This document shows positions 50,341 to 61,230 of a stretch of DNA of 64,000 nucleotides, piece after piece (within the stretch, counting starts at the first letter, position 1; each line of letters opens with the position of its first letter). Source of the DNA: Azolla caroliniana (Eukaryota > Polypodiophyta); assembly GCA_043228905.1 (NCBI GenBank), contig JBHGNT010000013.1:15686001-15750000 (forward strand), read 5' to 3'. Position numbers and translations under genes: made by a program. The notes below the pieces were generated by a model. It searched no databases. It saw nothing but the letters and a program-made list of their open reading frames with translations, and was not told the DNA's origin.

Positions 50341-51181
50341 TCTCTGGCAAAATGAAACTTCACCATAAAAATTTTTAAGGTGTCTTCAAATTTTAAATGA
50401 ATGAAGTACATTCTTCAAATGTAGGAAAATCCTCAAGCAATATGTAAAATATGTAAATTCAGAATGTGAACATGTGAGTTAAGGGTATATATATAACTGC
50501 AACAGGGCAACAAATAAAAAGAGGAAGACATTGTTGGACAAGCAGAAAGCTGTAGACATAGTAAGTGAAAACAAATACAGTATTTAAATGGTAAAACACT
50601 ATTCAAGGCAAAAATGAACAGAATAAGGGATTGAAGGAGATGCTGCGGCAAAAACACATAAACAAAGTAGTGATCAGAAAGACACTGCCAAACCTTTCCA
50701 ACTTTGTGGAATTGTAGGTGATAAACCATACCTTAATTAAGAACAAAATTAGTACGACAAAAGAAAGAGAGCCAACATGATCAATGTGGAGAGAAGCAGT
50801 GCAGGTGGTAAGACGAGATTAACACTGACAATAAAAGAGAGCCGCAATAATCAAAGTTCAAGAGAAAAAGTGCAGCTGGGCATGCAATGGGGTTTTCTGG
50901 CTATGTAACATTCTCAAGCTCGAAATAGAAGTGGTGACAAACACTTCTCTACGGAACACTTGATAAGCTCAGACACAAAAGAACCCAAACAATCATCTCC
51001 TTAATTTGCAAACCTTGGTGTGTTATACAAAAACTGTATTTTGATGTGGATTATAGAAAACAAAATTCTCGGCTTATGCATCTGTGGCAGTCTTACAGTT
51101 CAAAACCATCAAACTATACATGCATCAGAATTCGAATTCTATGCATCTTCCGTTGGCCAAGACTTGGTTTTTCAATATGCA

Positions 51182-52335
51182 TCAGAAGTTCAATTTCTTC
51201 TGCTTCCGTTTATCTTTCTTTAGCCGAGACTTACTCTTTCCTCGTTTCTTGATGCCTCCCTTCACTCTAAGCTTATTAGAATTGTCATCATCGATTGACA
51301 TCGGAATTACAGGGCCACTTCTTCCTCTATACTCAGGTTCTATGTCTGCATAATGGCAAAGAGAAAATTCTGTATCATCAAATTCTCCAATTTGGAAAGC
51401 TTATATGAAACAACTAGAGATATTTTAGGAATCAACTAGAGACCTAATGTAAGTCAACAGTTTGATACTGAATAACACAAAAAATATGCCTAACTCATGG
51501 ATTTTTAATATGCTTGTGTATAAACACTACTTTTGCATCCATTTAATAGAAAACCTTAACCCTAGCTTAACAGCTCCAACAATTAGTGGAAGTTTCAGTG
51601 TATTATATCAGATTCGCATCAACCAAAGATTTAATATGCTTCAAATTGAATGGGGCTGATAGGCAACCTTTACCCTCACACATAACGTTTCAGATTCAAC
51701 TGCCCAGACAATCAGAGAAAGTTTCGGCACAGTATGTCAGATTGGCTTATACCAAAGATGCAATTTGATTTTCTTACTGAATAAAACAACTATATAACAT
51801 CCATGTTTAACTCCACACTTAGGCTTAACTCAACATTTTGAAAATAACATCCATGTTTAACCACAACACCAATCCTTAGACTCTACAAATGAGTGAAATA
51901 ATCTTGACTGAATAAATAGGAGAACACCCTGCGGTGGAGGAACCCTAGAACTGCAACTGACCCTAACCTAAATAATAATGAGAAAGAAAAAATTTAGAGT
52001 AAAACTCTGAATTTTTTCTTCCCACAAAGACGTAACTCATAGCACACAGCTAAGCAGCCATTCTGCACCATAACCGTGAGTTACCAGAACGTGAACAAAC
52101 ACAAGACGAGAACGTATATTACAAAAAAACGTAAGTCTGGGAAGGGAAAAAAAAAGGAAAGCGTACCCATGTCAGATGCTTTCTTCTTGGTGATGATCTC
52201 CACTTTGGGAGCCTGCAGGGCAGCTTCCATGGCGGCTTCTTTGCTCACATCCTTAGCGTCGTAGTGAGGTTCAACGATCTCTCTCTTGAGCGTCCGAAGC
52301 CTCTTCTTCCGCTTGGAACGAATCGATTTCCCCAT
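51182..52335 (-). CDS. LLPH/DUF2423-like small basic nucleolar protein
   Basis: Two exons (minus strand), 52335-52167 and 51345-51182, GT-AG, 110 aa. The N-terminus MGKSIRSKRKKRLRTLKRE is the DUF2423 signature (MAKSLRSK-type) shared with animal LLPH and yeast YBL028C, small proteins linked to the nucleolus and large-subunit assembly. The middle is acidic or neutral (PHYDAKDVSKEAAMEAAL), and exon 2 supplies a very basic tail (IKKRGKSKSRLKKDKRKQKK) typical of nucleolar targeting. Met at 52335 is the natural family start, and the C-terminal tail emerges in frame only after splicing, supporting the intron of 821 bp. A role in ribosome biogenesis is family-based inference. The gene is compact and probably constitutively expressed. 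Confidence 0.85.
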
Positions 52336-54008
52336 CGCTAAGCTCTGTCTGTGTTTCGTTAGGCTTTTTTTTGGTTAGGGTTTTGATATTGGAGGCCTTT
52401 TCACTTGAGCGGTGGTCTTAGCAGGATATGAACTCTACCTTCGGAAGCAAATTATGTATACATATACAAATATATACATACATACATACAAATTACAAAC
52501 ATTACATATACTGTATACATATGTATATGTATGAGCATAAAAGAGACACATACATACATTACATCTACATACATTCATTCATTACATATACATGCATATA
52601 CATATATACATAAAGAAGCATAAAAGAGTCACCTGCAATCTACATACATTTTTTCATTACATATACATGCATACATGCATTACATACATAAATTGCTTTG
52701 GAAGCATGTCCTTATTGAAGTAAAGGAGTCGAGAGTTCTTCTTCTCCATTCCATGCCTTCCTCGAGATATGTTTGTCGGTCGTCATGCTTGCAAACCCTG
52801 ATCATTTGCTTGTATCTTAACCTAGTACCTACCATGCTCACACATATTGTGTACATGTGCTGATGAAGAAGAGCATGCATGATACTCTCGATGACATGCT
52901 TGTTTTTCTTAATTATTTGTTTTTGAGGAATGCAAGCTAAGTAGTAATAGGGCAAGGGTTGGTATACTAATAATTAGCGATGCATTTTGTCCCCAAGACA
53001 CCCAATGTTCGCGTTACATTTTATTTAACCACTCATCACCAACACAAGCACCTCCCTAACACAATTGGCTAGGGCCAACTCTATAACACTATGAACACTA
53101 GAAATATCTACTATTTACTATATCTACTAAGCTTATATTCAATCAACAAGACAAACCAAAGGATATGAACTCAATCAAGAATATGGACATCCAATTATCA
53201 ATTATCAATTATCAAGATGGTTGGACGTATAATTCATCAATTATCCAAAACATCAGTTACGCATCACTTTGTTGGGTCCCTATAACAGTATGCACATTCA
53301 ATAAGATAGTTGTCTGAATACAGTTGAACACATCATTCATCAATTATCCAAAATATTATTCACAGCATCACTTTCTTGGCCCCCCTGTAACAAGGATTGC
53401 AAGAACTAATGCCATGTGGGACATGTAAGACAGGGATAGAAAGATCAAAACCACTCGATTTGGTATATAATTTCTTGTGGTTAAAGATTGGCTACACGTG
53501 ATCTTCTTTTTCTTAACACCAATGATACAACTTTCTGATTATGCCATTAACCTCAGACTAATGCTCTTCCAGTTAATATGGGCAAACAAATTTACTTTTC
53601 AGCGAGAAAAACCATATGATGACACATGGGACTTCTAAGACAAACAAATCTCGAAGTTAATACATTTGTTGGCACAACTTAGAGATCCAAACAATAAAAA
53701 GATTAGTTGTCATGTTTTCATCAAGCTACAAAAATGGGCTTTGGATAGTTCATGTTTCACAATTCATTGTGGACAACCAAATGGTATATAGCTCCATAGA
53801 CCAAGAATTTCCCGTCGGTCAATACCAACGTACCCATTGATCAAATGAAGTTGTTAGTTAGATTTTTTACATGCAATAAGTCATTCAATTGTGATCAAGA
53901 TACATCCACGCGCTGGGGAATAAATTCCTACGGCTACCTAATCCCAGCGTGTCAGTGAAATTAGCAACTGCTGTCTCCTTCATTAACGTCATATTCTCAA
54001 GAATGTGA
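52336..54008. other. intergenic region with CATA-type microsatellites
   Basis: Contains the LLPH-like promoter and the BES1-domain gene 3' side. From 52440 to 52690 the sequence is almost entirely mixed CATA/TACA/ATAC repeats. Between 52700 and 54008 no gene or beta-amylase exon could be found on either strand. Words caattatcaattatcaa and catcaattatccaaaa recur near 53190-53350. Confidence 0.5.
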
Positions 54009-56600
54009 TCAAAATGTTCCAACATTAGGCTGTGGAGAGCCAATGGGGGTATTCTGATTCGAAGCCCTCGATTCCTGCAAGAACGGATGTGGTTGATTAT
54101 ACACTATATTAGCAGATACTCCCATGGCCTGAGGAGAACCTATAGGCGTATTCTGATTCGATGCTCTCGCTTCTTGAAGGAATGGATGGTGTTGCTGAGT
54201 ATTATATATCATGTTAGCAGAAAATCCGTTTCTTGTGTTATTATTATTGTTTGCCATCACTCCCAACTGTTGTGCACAATAAAAGCTTGATTGCAAAGGA
54301 CTGACACCAGTGTTCGGAATGGGGGCACCTGAAAGACTAGATGTGGGTGTTTCAACAGGGCTCTGCCCTGGTAACATATCTCTTGATTCTATCATATCTC
54401 CTGGAAAGTAACTGTTTGCAAGTGTATTATGATCCTCTCTAAGCCCCAAAACATCACCTTCATCATTTAACATATATCCACAAGGTATCGATCCACCTAG
54501 AAAAATTGAGTTGGCAAATTGATTGCTGGTTCCACGAGCTGAAACGAGAGGTGAAGGGCAAGGGCTAAGAAGGCCCACACCTGAATTACTGATATACCTT
54601 GGCGAAGCTGTAGTGGAACAATCACCACCCGTTTGATCAATGAGATCTATACCACTAGAAGGGGGTGCACAGTTGAATCCACCTAAGCTATTTAAGCTGC
54701 TTGAGCTTGGCGTTGGTGTGAGAGAAGGTGAGGTCATTGTACCTGGTGATGTAAGAGAAGGTCTATTTGTGAGACCAAAATGTTGGGCAATTAGTGTAGA
54801 TCTACTTGGACAACCTGAAGCCTGCTGCTGCAAAACAAACAAATTCCATCAGTAAGCACAATGACCCATGTACTAAGTATATATCTTCCTCTTGACTGTA
54901 TCTCATACATCGGAAACAGTCATGTGAAGGCCATATATTTCAGCATACTCTCTAGTACAAGATAATAAGGATATTTCACATGAATATGCAAAACAATCAG
55001 AGAACATTATCACATGTGAAAAGATTACCTTTCTCTGATGTAAGAAACACAATTTTTCTCTCAGAGTATTTTACATATTAAAGACATTGAGATGAAGGCT
55101 ATATATAGAGTTCTCATATTCTGGAAGCATGAATAATCACATAATGACGAAGTAGGAAACAAACCGTAGTAATATATGCCCACAGTTTTGAAGATGTGAA
55201 ATGTTTTTCATGAGAATGAAAGAAAGAATATGGAGGCTGTAGTGCCAGTAAAGTCAAGCACTGTGTTATTAGGCTAATTTATAACAAAAGGAATTGAAAT
55301 ATCACGATAATCATACAGCTTCCAATAAGTTTCTAATTTATTATGGGGGAAAATTAATAACAACGTCTGACAGAACTGGTAAATATGGATGATTTGATCA
55401 CAAAATGTGATAGTAAAATTCCTCACTCAAATGTTTTACAAAACGTAGAAAAACGGCGTTATGGTGAGCTTTATTTTTCCAGGTGAAACAGCAATAGCAG
55501 TAGCATGTTGCACATAACGAAGATGCTATTAACAGCAATGTTCTCCCAAACAAAACTAGCATTGTGGGAGGGCAGTATTAGCTACATATTACATACAATA
55601 CAAACATCAGAACAAGCATCCGCATTTAAAGGATGCTTGCTTCAAGGCACCAGAATATATTGTAAGGATTACGTTACAAGATACTTTCACAAGAAAAGAA
55701 AAAACAATTCACATATAAGCACAATGCAGACCAATCTCCATGCCCACACAAGATGATAAAGAACACATCTTGGCGACAAACTATTCTCATATGGCAACAT
55801 TAATGGATTCCAGAATGTAACCAGAAACAGGATAACAGAATATAGATAACAAATGTCTCTGTAAAAGACAGAGAAAGGATGGGCCGACAATATAAACTCC
55901 TAAAATATTAAAAAAGTGGACTAAAAACTGAAGGCAAAACCTAATGTAAAACTTACAAAAAAATATGGAAGCATCAAATCAGTTCACACGTCCGATGGCT
56001 AAGAGCAGATGAAATTTGCATTCACTTCCAAATAGACAAATGCTTCATTCCGGATTTAGAGAAGACGCAATGAAGGAACCATATTCAAAACCTTCAATCG
56101 GGAAACGAATTCTATTTACCGAGACTTTACCTTTACAGGCCCGAAGTTATAATATCAACCAAAATGATGAAGAAATGCAAGTCATAACTTCCACATGTAA
56201 AAAGTGGTAGGGGTTGATCTCGCGAACGAAGACGGCCAAAAATATTCGGAACAGGAAAACGTTATATACATAAAGACAAACACATATGACAGCTTCAGGA
56301 GAGTCAAGTACTGACCGTGTTTCTGTAAGTAGTTCCATCAGCTTCAACGATCCATCCTGCCTCTGTGGCCAGAGCTCTGAGAACATCGTTTATATCGGCC
56401 CGTGGAGGCAAGTTGTAGTTACCATGTTTACGTAAACCAGTAAGGATTTTGGTGGTGATAGATCGTCTGTGCCTCTCCCTTATCTTGGTCTTCTCCTTCT
56501 CTTTCTCGCTGGAAACCCTAGGCTTCTTTTCCTTCTCCTCTTCGTTTTGCATGCTATGCAGCTCTTGATCTTCTTCTGCAGCACGATCTACCTCCTCCAT
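54009..56600 (-). CDS. BES1/BZR1-domain protein with a BAM7/8-like DNA-binding region and no amylase domain
   Basis: Two exons (minus strand), 56600-56316 and 54827-54009, GT-AG, phase 0, 367 aa. Residues about 32-93 are a BES1_N domain ([51 protein letters not shown]). [10 protein letters not shown] and PPRADINDV resemble the BAM7/BAM8 version (beta-amylase-fused) more than canonical BZR1 (ENNRRRERRRR type). Exon 2 is Ser/Pro/Thr-rich with [12 protein letters not shown] and LLSPCPSPL, like the GSK3-phosphorylated region of BZR1 proteins. The C-terminus carries two copies of a ~33-residue unit ([19 protein letters not shown] and a close relative). No LxLxL EAR motif was seen. It should bind E-box or BZR-response-type DNA and regulate growth genes; hormone control is inferred. 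An additional upstream in-frame ATG (56654) exists; 56598-56600 is preferred because the acidic N-terminus starts there. Confidence 0.85.
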
Positions 56601-56884
56601 GGAGATGGCACTATGCAAAGAAGGGAGGGAGGGAGAAACGAAACAAAGATTCACAGAGGCAAAAGCCCTAGCTCAGACATGAAGAAGGAGAAGAAGATGA
56701 TGATGATGATGATGATGAATAGGCGACAAGAACGAAGGAAAGGTCAATGGGGAGGATTCAGGGAGCTGAGAAGGGCAAGAAAGGAGGGAGAGGGAGATCT
56801 GTGCAGAGGAGGCGTGGCTCCGCCATAGCCAGCGGAGCTTAGAAAAGCTCAGAGAGAGAGAGAGAGAGAGAGTAGGCAGTAGAA

Positions 56885-56915
<31 letters not shown>

Positions 56916-57378
56916 GAGGCATTCATTCATTCCTTCATTTTCATTTCATTGATCTTGTGGAGAAAATAACCAGAAATAAATAAATAAAAGGGAAAAAGAA
57001 ATAAGAAATAACTACATATTTCTAATAAAAATGCATTTATTTTTTAGTTCATTACATTTCCAAGTGTAACTGACCCCACCTACCCCCCCCCCCTCCTCCC
57101 AAAAAGAACAAATATTACGTATTTATTTTTCTAACCCCCCAACCAAAAAAACACTACACAATTTTGCATAAACCCTCATCCCCTTCCTCTTTTGGGTAGG
57201 TTATTTCGGAGTTTCTAGGTGTGTAGGTAGTAAGTATCTCATCTCCATGAAAGGGAGAGAGAGAGAGAGAGAGAGAGAGAACCGGGACATTGCCATCAAA
57301 GAGGACATGACCCTCATGGTAATGTACACACCCGGACTAAAGCCCATTTACACAAGGTTGCTCCAATGCTCGTGTATG

Positions 57379-57379
57379 G

Positions 57380-57441
<62 letters not shown>

Positions 57442-57460
57442 CGCGCGCGCGCATGTGCAC
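57379..57460. repeat. 82-bp uninterrupted alternating purine-pyrimidine tract (GT)n(GC)n
   Basis: From gtacatgtgtgt to gcatgtgcac, purines and pyrimidines alternate with no break; the 5' part is GT and the 3' part gcgtgcgcgcgcgcgc. Such sequence readily adopts Z-DNA under negative supercoiling. It lies about 0.8 kb upstream of the BES1-domain start codon. Confidence 0.9.
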
Positions 57461-57540
57461 TCCCACAAGGCACCAACGTAAAAAGGTGAGGGACTTTGTA
57501 ACTAGCTTGAAGACGGTGTGAGAGGTTTGTTGTTGCATTT

Positions 57541-57800
57541 GGTATATGCTTCACATTGTCATAGTATGAAACGTGTCCTTCTCCCTTGGGATCTCTATGC
57601 ATAGCTCTTAATTGCAAGTTAATTGTTGTGGATGCGGGGAACATTAATTGTTGTGGATGGGAGGAGGGGTGGTATATGCTTCACATTGTCGTAGTATGAA
57701 ACATGTCCTTCTCCCTTGGGATCTCTATGCATAGCTCTTAATTGCAAGTTCATTGTTGTGGATGCGGGGAACATTAATTGTTGTGGATGGGAGGAGGGGG
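57541..57800. repeat. tandem duplication, period 130 bp
   Basis: ggtatatgcttcacattgtc...gtgtatgaaac-type segment through tccttctcccttgggatctc, tgcatagctcttaattgcaa and ggatgcggggaacattaatt occurs at 57541 and again at 57671. Only about three substitutions separate the copies. Confidence 0.93.
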
Positions 57801-58104
57801 GGCTTGACAGATAATAATAATAAAAGCATATAGAACAAATGGCTCGTTGCTAAGATTGTTGTTGGCCTCTACATGGGTGGCCCTTAATTGTTAGATCATT
57901 GTTGTAAGTGTGGTTGAGAAACATTTTGTCCAACGTGAGAGAGAGACACTCACTCACTCCCTCACTCAAAGAGAGAGACGAAGACAAAGACACAAAGAGA
58001 GGAGGAGAGAGAGAGAGAGAGAGAGAGTAGTCATGGTGGTGTTTTTCTCTTTCGTAGTGAAAGCCATCATTTACAAAAAAAGAGAGAGAGAGCGAAGGAG
58101 GAGC

Positions 58105-58320
58105 CTAGATGGATGTAGCCAGTTGGTAAGGTTACCCAACGGAGACTAGGTGGTCATGGGTTCAACCCCTACGTTCCACAGTGGCATCTAGTGAAATAAG
58201 AGATATCTATGGAGTAAGAGAGAAGTGAGAAAATTGGGTTTCCAACCCAAGATATAGTGTTAATAGTGTCTATGACGTCTCACAGGTAAGCAAATTATAG
58301 TAAAAAGAGAGGGAGAATCA
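58105..58320 (+). mobile_element. tRNA-derived SINE-like element (copy 2)
   Basis: The head resembles a tRNA: tagccagttggtaag (58116-58130) fits the Pol III A box (TRGYNNANNNGG-like, cf. TAGCTCAGTTGGTAGAG), and gggttcaaccc (58158-58168) contains a B box (GGTTCAANCC), 43 bp from the A box. The body beyond the B box matches 4476-4640, showing it is a dispersed repeat, not a tRNA gene. The end runs into gtaaaaagagaggg. The 3' end and target duplication are not clearly defined. Confidence 0.6.
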
Positions 58321-58373
58321 TGACATTTATGGAAATGAGACAATGATTACACATCCCACCCAATTGTGGGTTT

Positions 58374-60345
58374 TTTTTTTCCAAAAAAAACTCCTTCCAT
58401 TACTTAAAAAAAATTACAAATGAGATGATTATGTACAAATCCTTGTAGGGACACGATAGTTCCATCTTATGTGGATGCCCACTGACTCAAGAAAGGGAGA
58501 GGACGACCATTGTTGGATGAAGGCTATTCGTTGTCTTTGAACTCCCTCAAAGCCACCCTTGAGGCCATCGTATTGGCTCTTGAGAGTGGCTACAATTTCA
58601 CTACATATCTCTTGTTGTAACCTTGTTGGATGCATGGGTTGGTTAGAGAAGACCTGTCTACACCGTTGTTTCCATAGAATCCAAAGAGTTATTGGGCTGA
58701 CCAATTCCAACACAACTTGAGATTTGTCATTAAGAGGAGTTGAGTGGATATTGCCACTGGTGGAGAAAAAAACTTTTTGTGCTTTTATCACCAAAGTCAT
58801 CCCCTCCTCCTGATGCTCGTATCTGCCAACTGGGGTCTGCCATGATAGCCAACATATATTTCCCCACTTGCTTGAGCCTTGCACCTGGCATAATTGTAAC
58901 AAGCGGCCATCCCCCCGCCATATTCGATGGGACGTCGGGCACTCCCACAGAGCGTGTCGTATTGATTCAACTGCATTTGGGCACTCTACACAATTAGGAG
59001 AGCTAAGGTTCCCAGGTTGCCATGCTCCCATCAGTAGGGACTTATGTATTAATAGCCATTGGAATGTGGTAATTCGTCTCGCGTGTTCTTGTTTCCAGAT
59101 TTTCTACCAAAACTTGGTGATAATTGTGGGAGGAACTTGAAATGTGTGCTAGACCTTCGCAGCAACCAACTATCATGCGGTTTGAGCAGCTAGAATGTGG
59201 CGACCCAATCTAGTTGTGAATTGGAAGAAAGGAATGGGTTTGCTTCCTGGCCCCGCGTAAGGATCAAGCCATGTCCATTGCAAAGGGTCTCAACTGACCT
59301 TACGTAGCCATGTGTTTTGATGAGTACATATGTGCCAATCAGGTTGTACTTTGATTAGATTAGGATCTACAATCCATTTATGACCAGTATACGCGAGTAC
59401 TCGAATTGCGTTATTCTATGTTGGTGTCTCAATGTCTTGCAATTCAGAGCCTTCGATCCTGCTTGGTGGTCCCCTACCTCTCGGGATCAGAGATCCCTCC
59501 TCCTCGTGCCCTATCCATTTCTCCATTGTCGTCCTTTGAGTAGCAGTTTCCCTAGTCAATAGAACATTAATGATTTCCGATCTCATAGTCCATTCGCCAC
59601 TGATTCCATGGAGTATGTTGGCTTGATCTTGTATTGGCAGTGACATAAACCGTCACCAACATTCTATACTTTTTCTTGGACCTTTTGCAATGTATCCCCA
59701 TGACAACACCTTATGTGATCCCAGTAGTTGATTAGATTCATCCTTGATTAGGCGTTGTGAGTATAGGCCAATGCCACCTTGGCGCGAGTTACATGGTCTT
59801 CCTTACCAGACCAAATGTAGTTGCGAACCAATCATTGAATCTTATGTATACTTTCCTTGGAGATTGTCCAGCATGATAGACTGTACCATGTTGTTGCGTG
59901 TAGTACCTGGTTTGCCACTATGATGCGACCCGCTAGCGACAATTTTTTCGAACTCCAATGTATCAACTTTTGTCGAATGGAATGGATAACGGGTGCAATC
60001 ATAGTCTCCGGCGGTATGTTGAAACCAATTTGGAAACCCAATATTTGGTGCTCGCTCCTTGATTGATCCATTTGAAAGCGGGATGTGGGTGCCACGCCGG
60101 ATGTGTTTCATGAGAAAGCCATATTGCGCAAGATTTGTGCCAATTGATCATGGCATTGGATCTCTTTCAAAATACAGCTAACCCACTTTCTAGCGTTTGG
60201 AGGTTTTCCAAGTCCCCTTGCAGGTAGACCGTTGTGCCAACTGCAAATTCTATATCCATGATGCTTTGGTGAGAATGAGGTACAAGAAGACCACGTAGGT
60301 TGAGATGCCACGAGTTGAGAAAGCAAGAGAGTGCTTCGGCGTATA
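58374..60345 (-). mobile_element. 5'-truncated LINE (non-LTR retrotransposon), decayed ORF2
   Basis: Flanked by a perfect 14-bp target-site duplication, ccaattgtgggttt, at 58360-58373 and 60346-60359. On the minus strand the element ends in poly(A) (T run at 58371-58381), directly at the duplication, the classic signature of target-primed reverse transcription. The minus strand encodes decayed ORF2: YLGFQIG-type IGFPNWF/LGFQIGF, then KKLSLAGRIIVANQVLHATTWYS (59832-60095), and the zf-RVT domain CVECPNAVESIRHALWECPTSHRIW (58429-59031). Multiple stops and frameshifts mean no active protein. The catalytic YADD region is missing, so the copy is a 5'-truncated fossil. Confidence 0.9.
58429..59031 (-). 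pseudogene. LINE zf-RVT and C-terminal region, open fragment
   Basis: 200 codons open on the minus strand. The CxxC...ESIRHALWECP...W pattern is the zf-RVT zinc-binding domain that follows reverse transcriptase in plant LINEs. Upstream sequence (from about 59100) continues the same domain (W..IWKQEHARRITTFQWLL) but carries a stop. It is a piece of the LINE described above, not an independent gene. Confidence 0.8.
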
Positions 60346-60483
60346 CCAATTGTGGGTTTATTTAGTAACAACTAAAAAATATTGCATTGATACAAGGTCC
60401 TTTATCTCTAAAAACAAAAGAGCAATGTCGGTTGGTGTCTACGAGGTCAAACGTCGTTTTTACAAGTACTACACTAATATTTT

Positions 60484-61230
60484 GTATCATTGCTTTGGTA
60501 AATCTATTTGATGGCTATCATCGAAAGCAGAACAAGATTGGAAAGTGCATAACTCTAATTATGGATGGTGGTAGATCTTAAAACGTAATTGGCAATTTAA
60601 ATTGCCACTTGTAGCAAAGGTCTTCATGTGGAGAGTTTTAATTGGGGGTTTGCCTTTGGGATTAGCTTTAAAGTAACGTGGACTAGTTGTTGACATTTGC
60701 TTCTTTTGCATTGTTTCAACGAAAGATAATACTCATCATTTTATATCATGTTTGATTGATAGTCAAATTTGGAGATACATTTCTCAAATTCCACAAATTT
60801 GGCCCGATGTTATTTGACACGAAGATAGTGGGTGTTGCATAATACACATTGGCCAACTTAATATCACTGATGGAGATCGTTTTTTTATTTTTGAGGTATT
60901 GGGGATTGCGTGATAATTGGGATATGAGCACTGCTTTTTTTGTATCATTGCTCCGTTGAATTTCTTCGATGGCTATAATCCAAGGCTGAACCAAAATGGA
61001 AAGTGCATAACTCTAATCATGGATGGTGGTAGATCTTAAAACGTAGTTGGCATTCTAAATTGTCACTTGTAGAGAAGGTTTTGATTTAGAGAGTTTTGAT
61101 TTGGGCTTTGCCTTTGGATTAACTCTAAAGCGGCGTGGACTAGCAATGAGCAATGGCTCCTTTTGCATTGTTCAAGTGGAAGATAGTACTCATCATTTTA
61201 TACAATGTTCAATTGTTTGTCATATTTTAT
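60484..61230 (+). repeat. duplicated remnants of a second LINE zf-RVT domain, spacing about 464 bp
   Basis: The block cattgcttt...tggctat.atc...ggaaagtgcataactctaat.atggatggtggtagatc ttaaaacgta.ttggca starts near 60490 and recurs from about 60948. On the plus strand both copies translate to KLPLVAKVFMWRVLIGGLPLGL-like sequence, then a C..C and THHFI..C motif, the zf-RVT layout. Stops are frequent. It lies just outside the LINE at 58374-60345 and on the other strand, so it is a separate, older element. Confidence 0.7.

Larger units (their letters stand above)
48917..51181. other. intergenic region, PEBP to LLPH-like gene
   Basis: No gene recognised. The first part should hold the PEBP 3' UTR. 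The centre is occupied by the tandem repeat arrays listed separately; the part from 50400 to 51181 is AT-rich and probably includes the LLPH-like 3' UTR. Confidence 0.5.
56601..58359. other. promoter side of the BES1-domain gene, microsatellite-rich
   Basis: Contains ATG trinucleotide repeats (about 56696-56720), GA (56848-56871), GT (56889-56914), a C run (57083-57093), GA (57257-57281) and a long GT/GC tract (listed separately). The leader of the minus-strand gene probably includes the first two or three tracts. No gene is recognised. Confidence 0.5.

Noticed and set aside
50025-50411. Open frames of 111-128 codons on both strands
   Set aside because: They are produced by the 99-bp tandem array, whose period is a multiple of three; no domain and no splice or promoter context.
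57314-57644. Minus-strand frames with poly(His-Thr)
   Set aside because: Direct translation of the GT/CA microsatellite.
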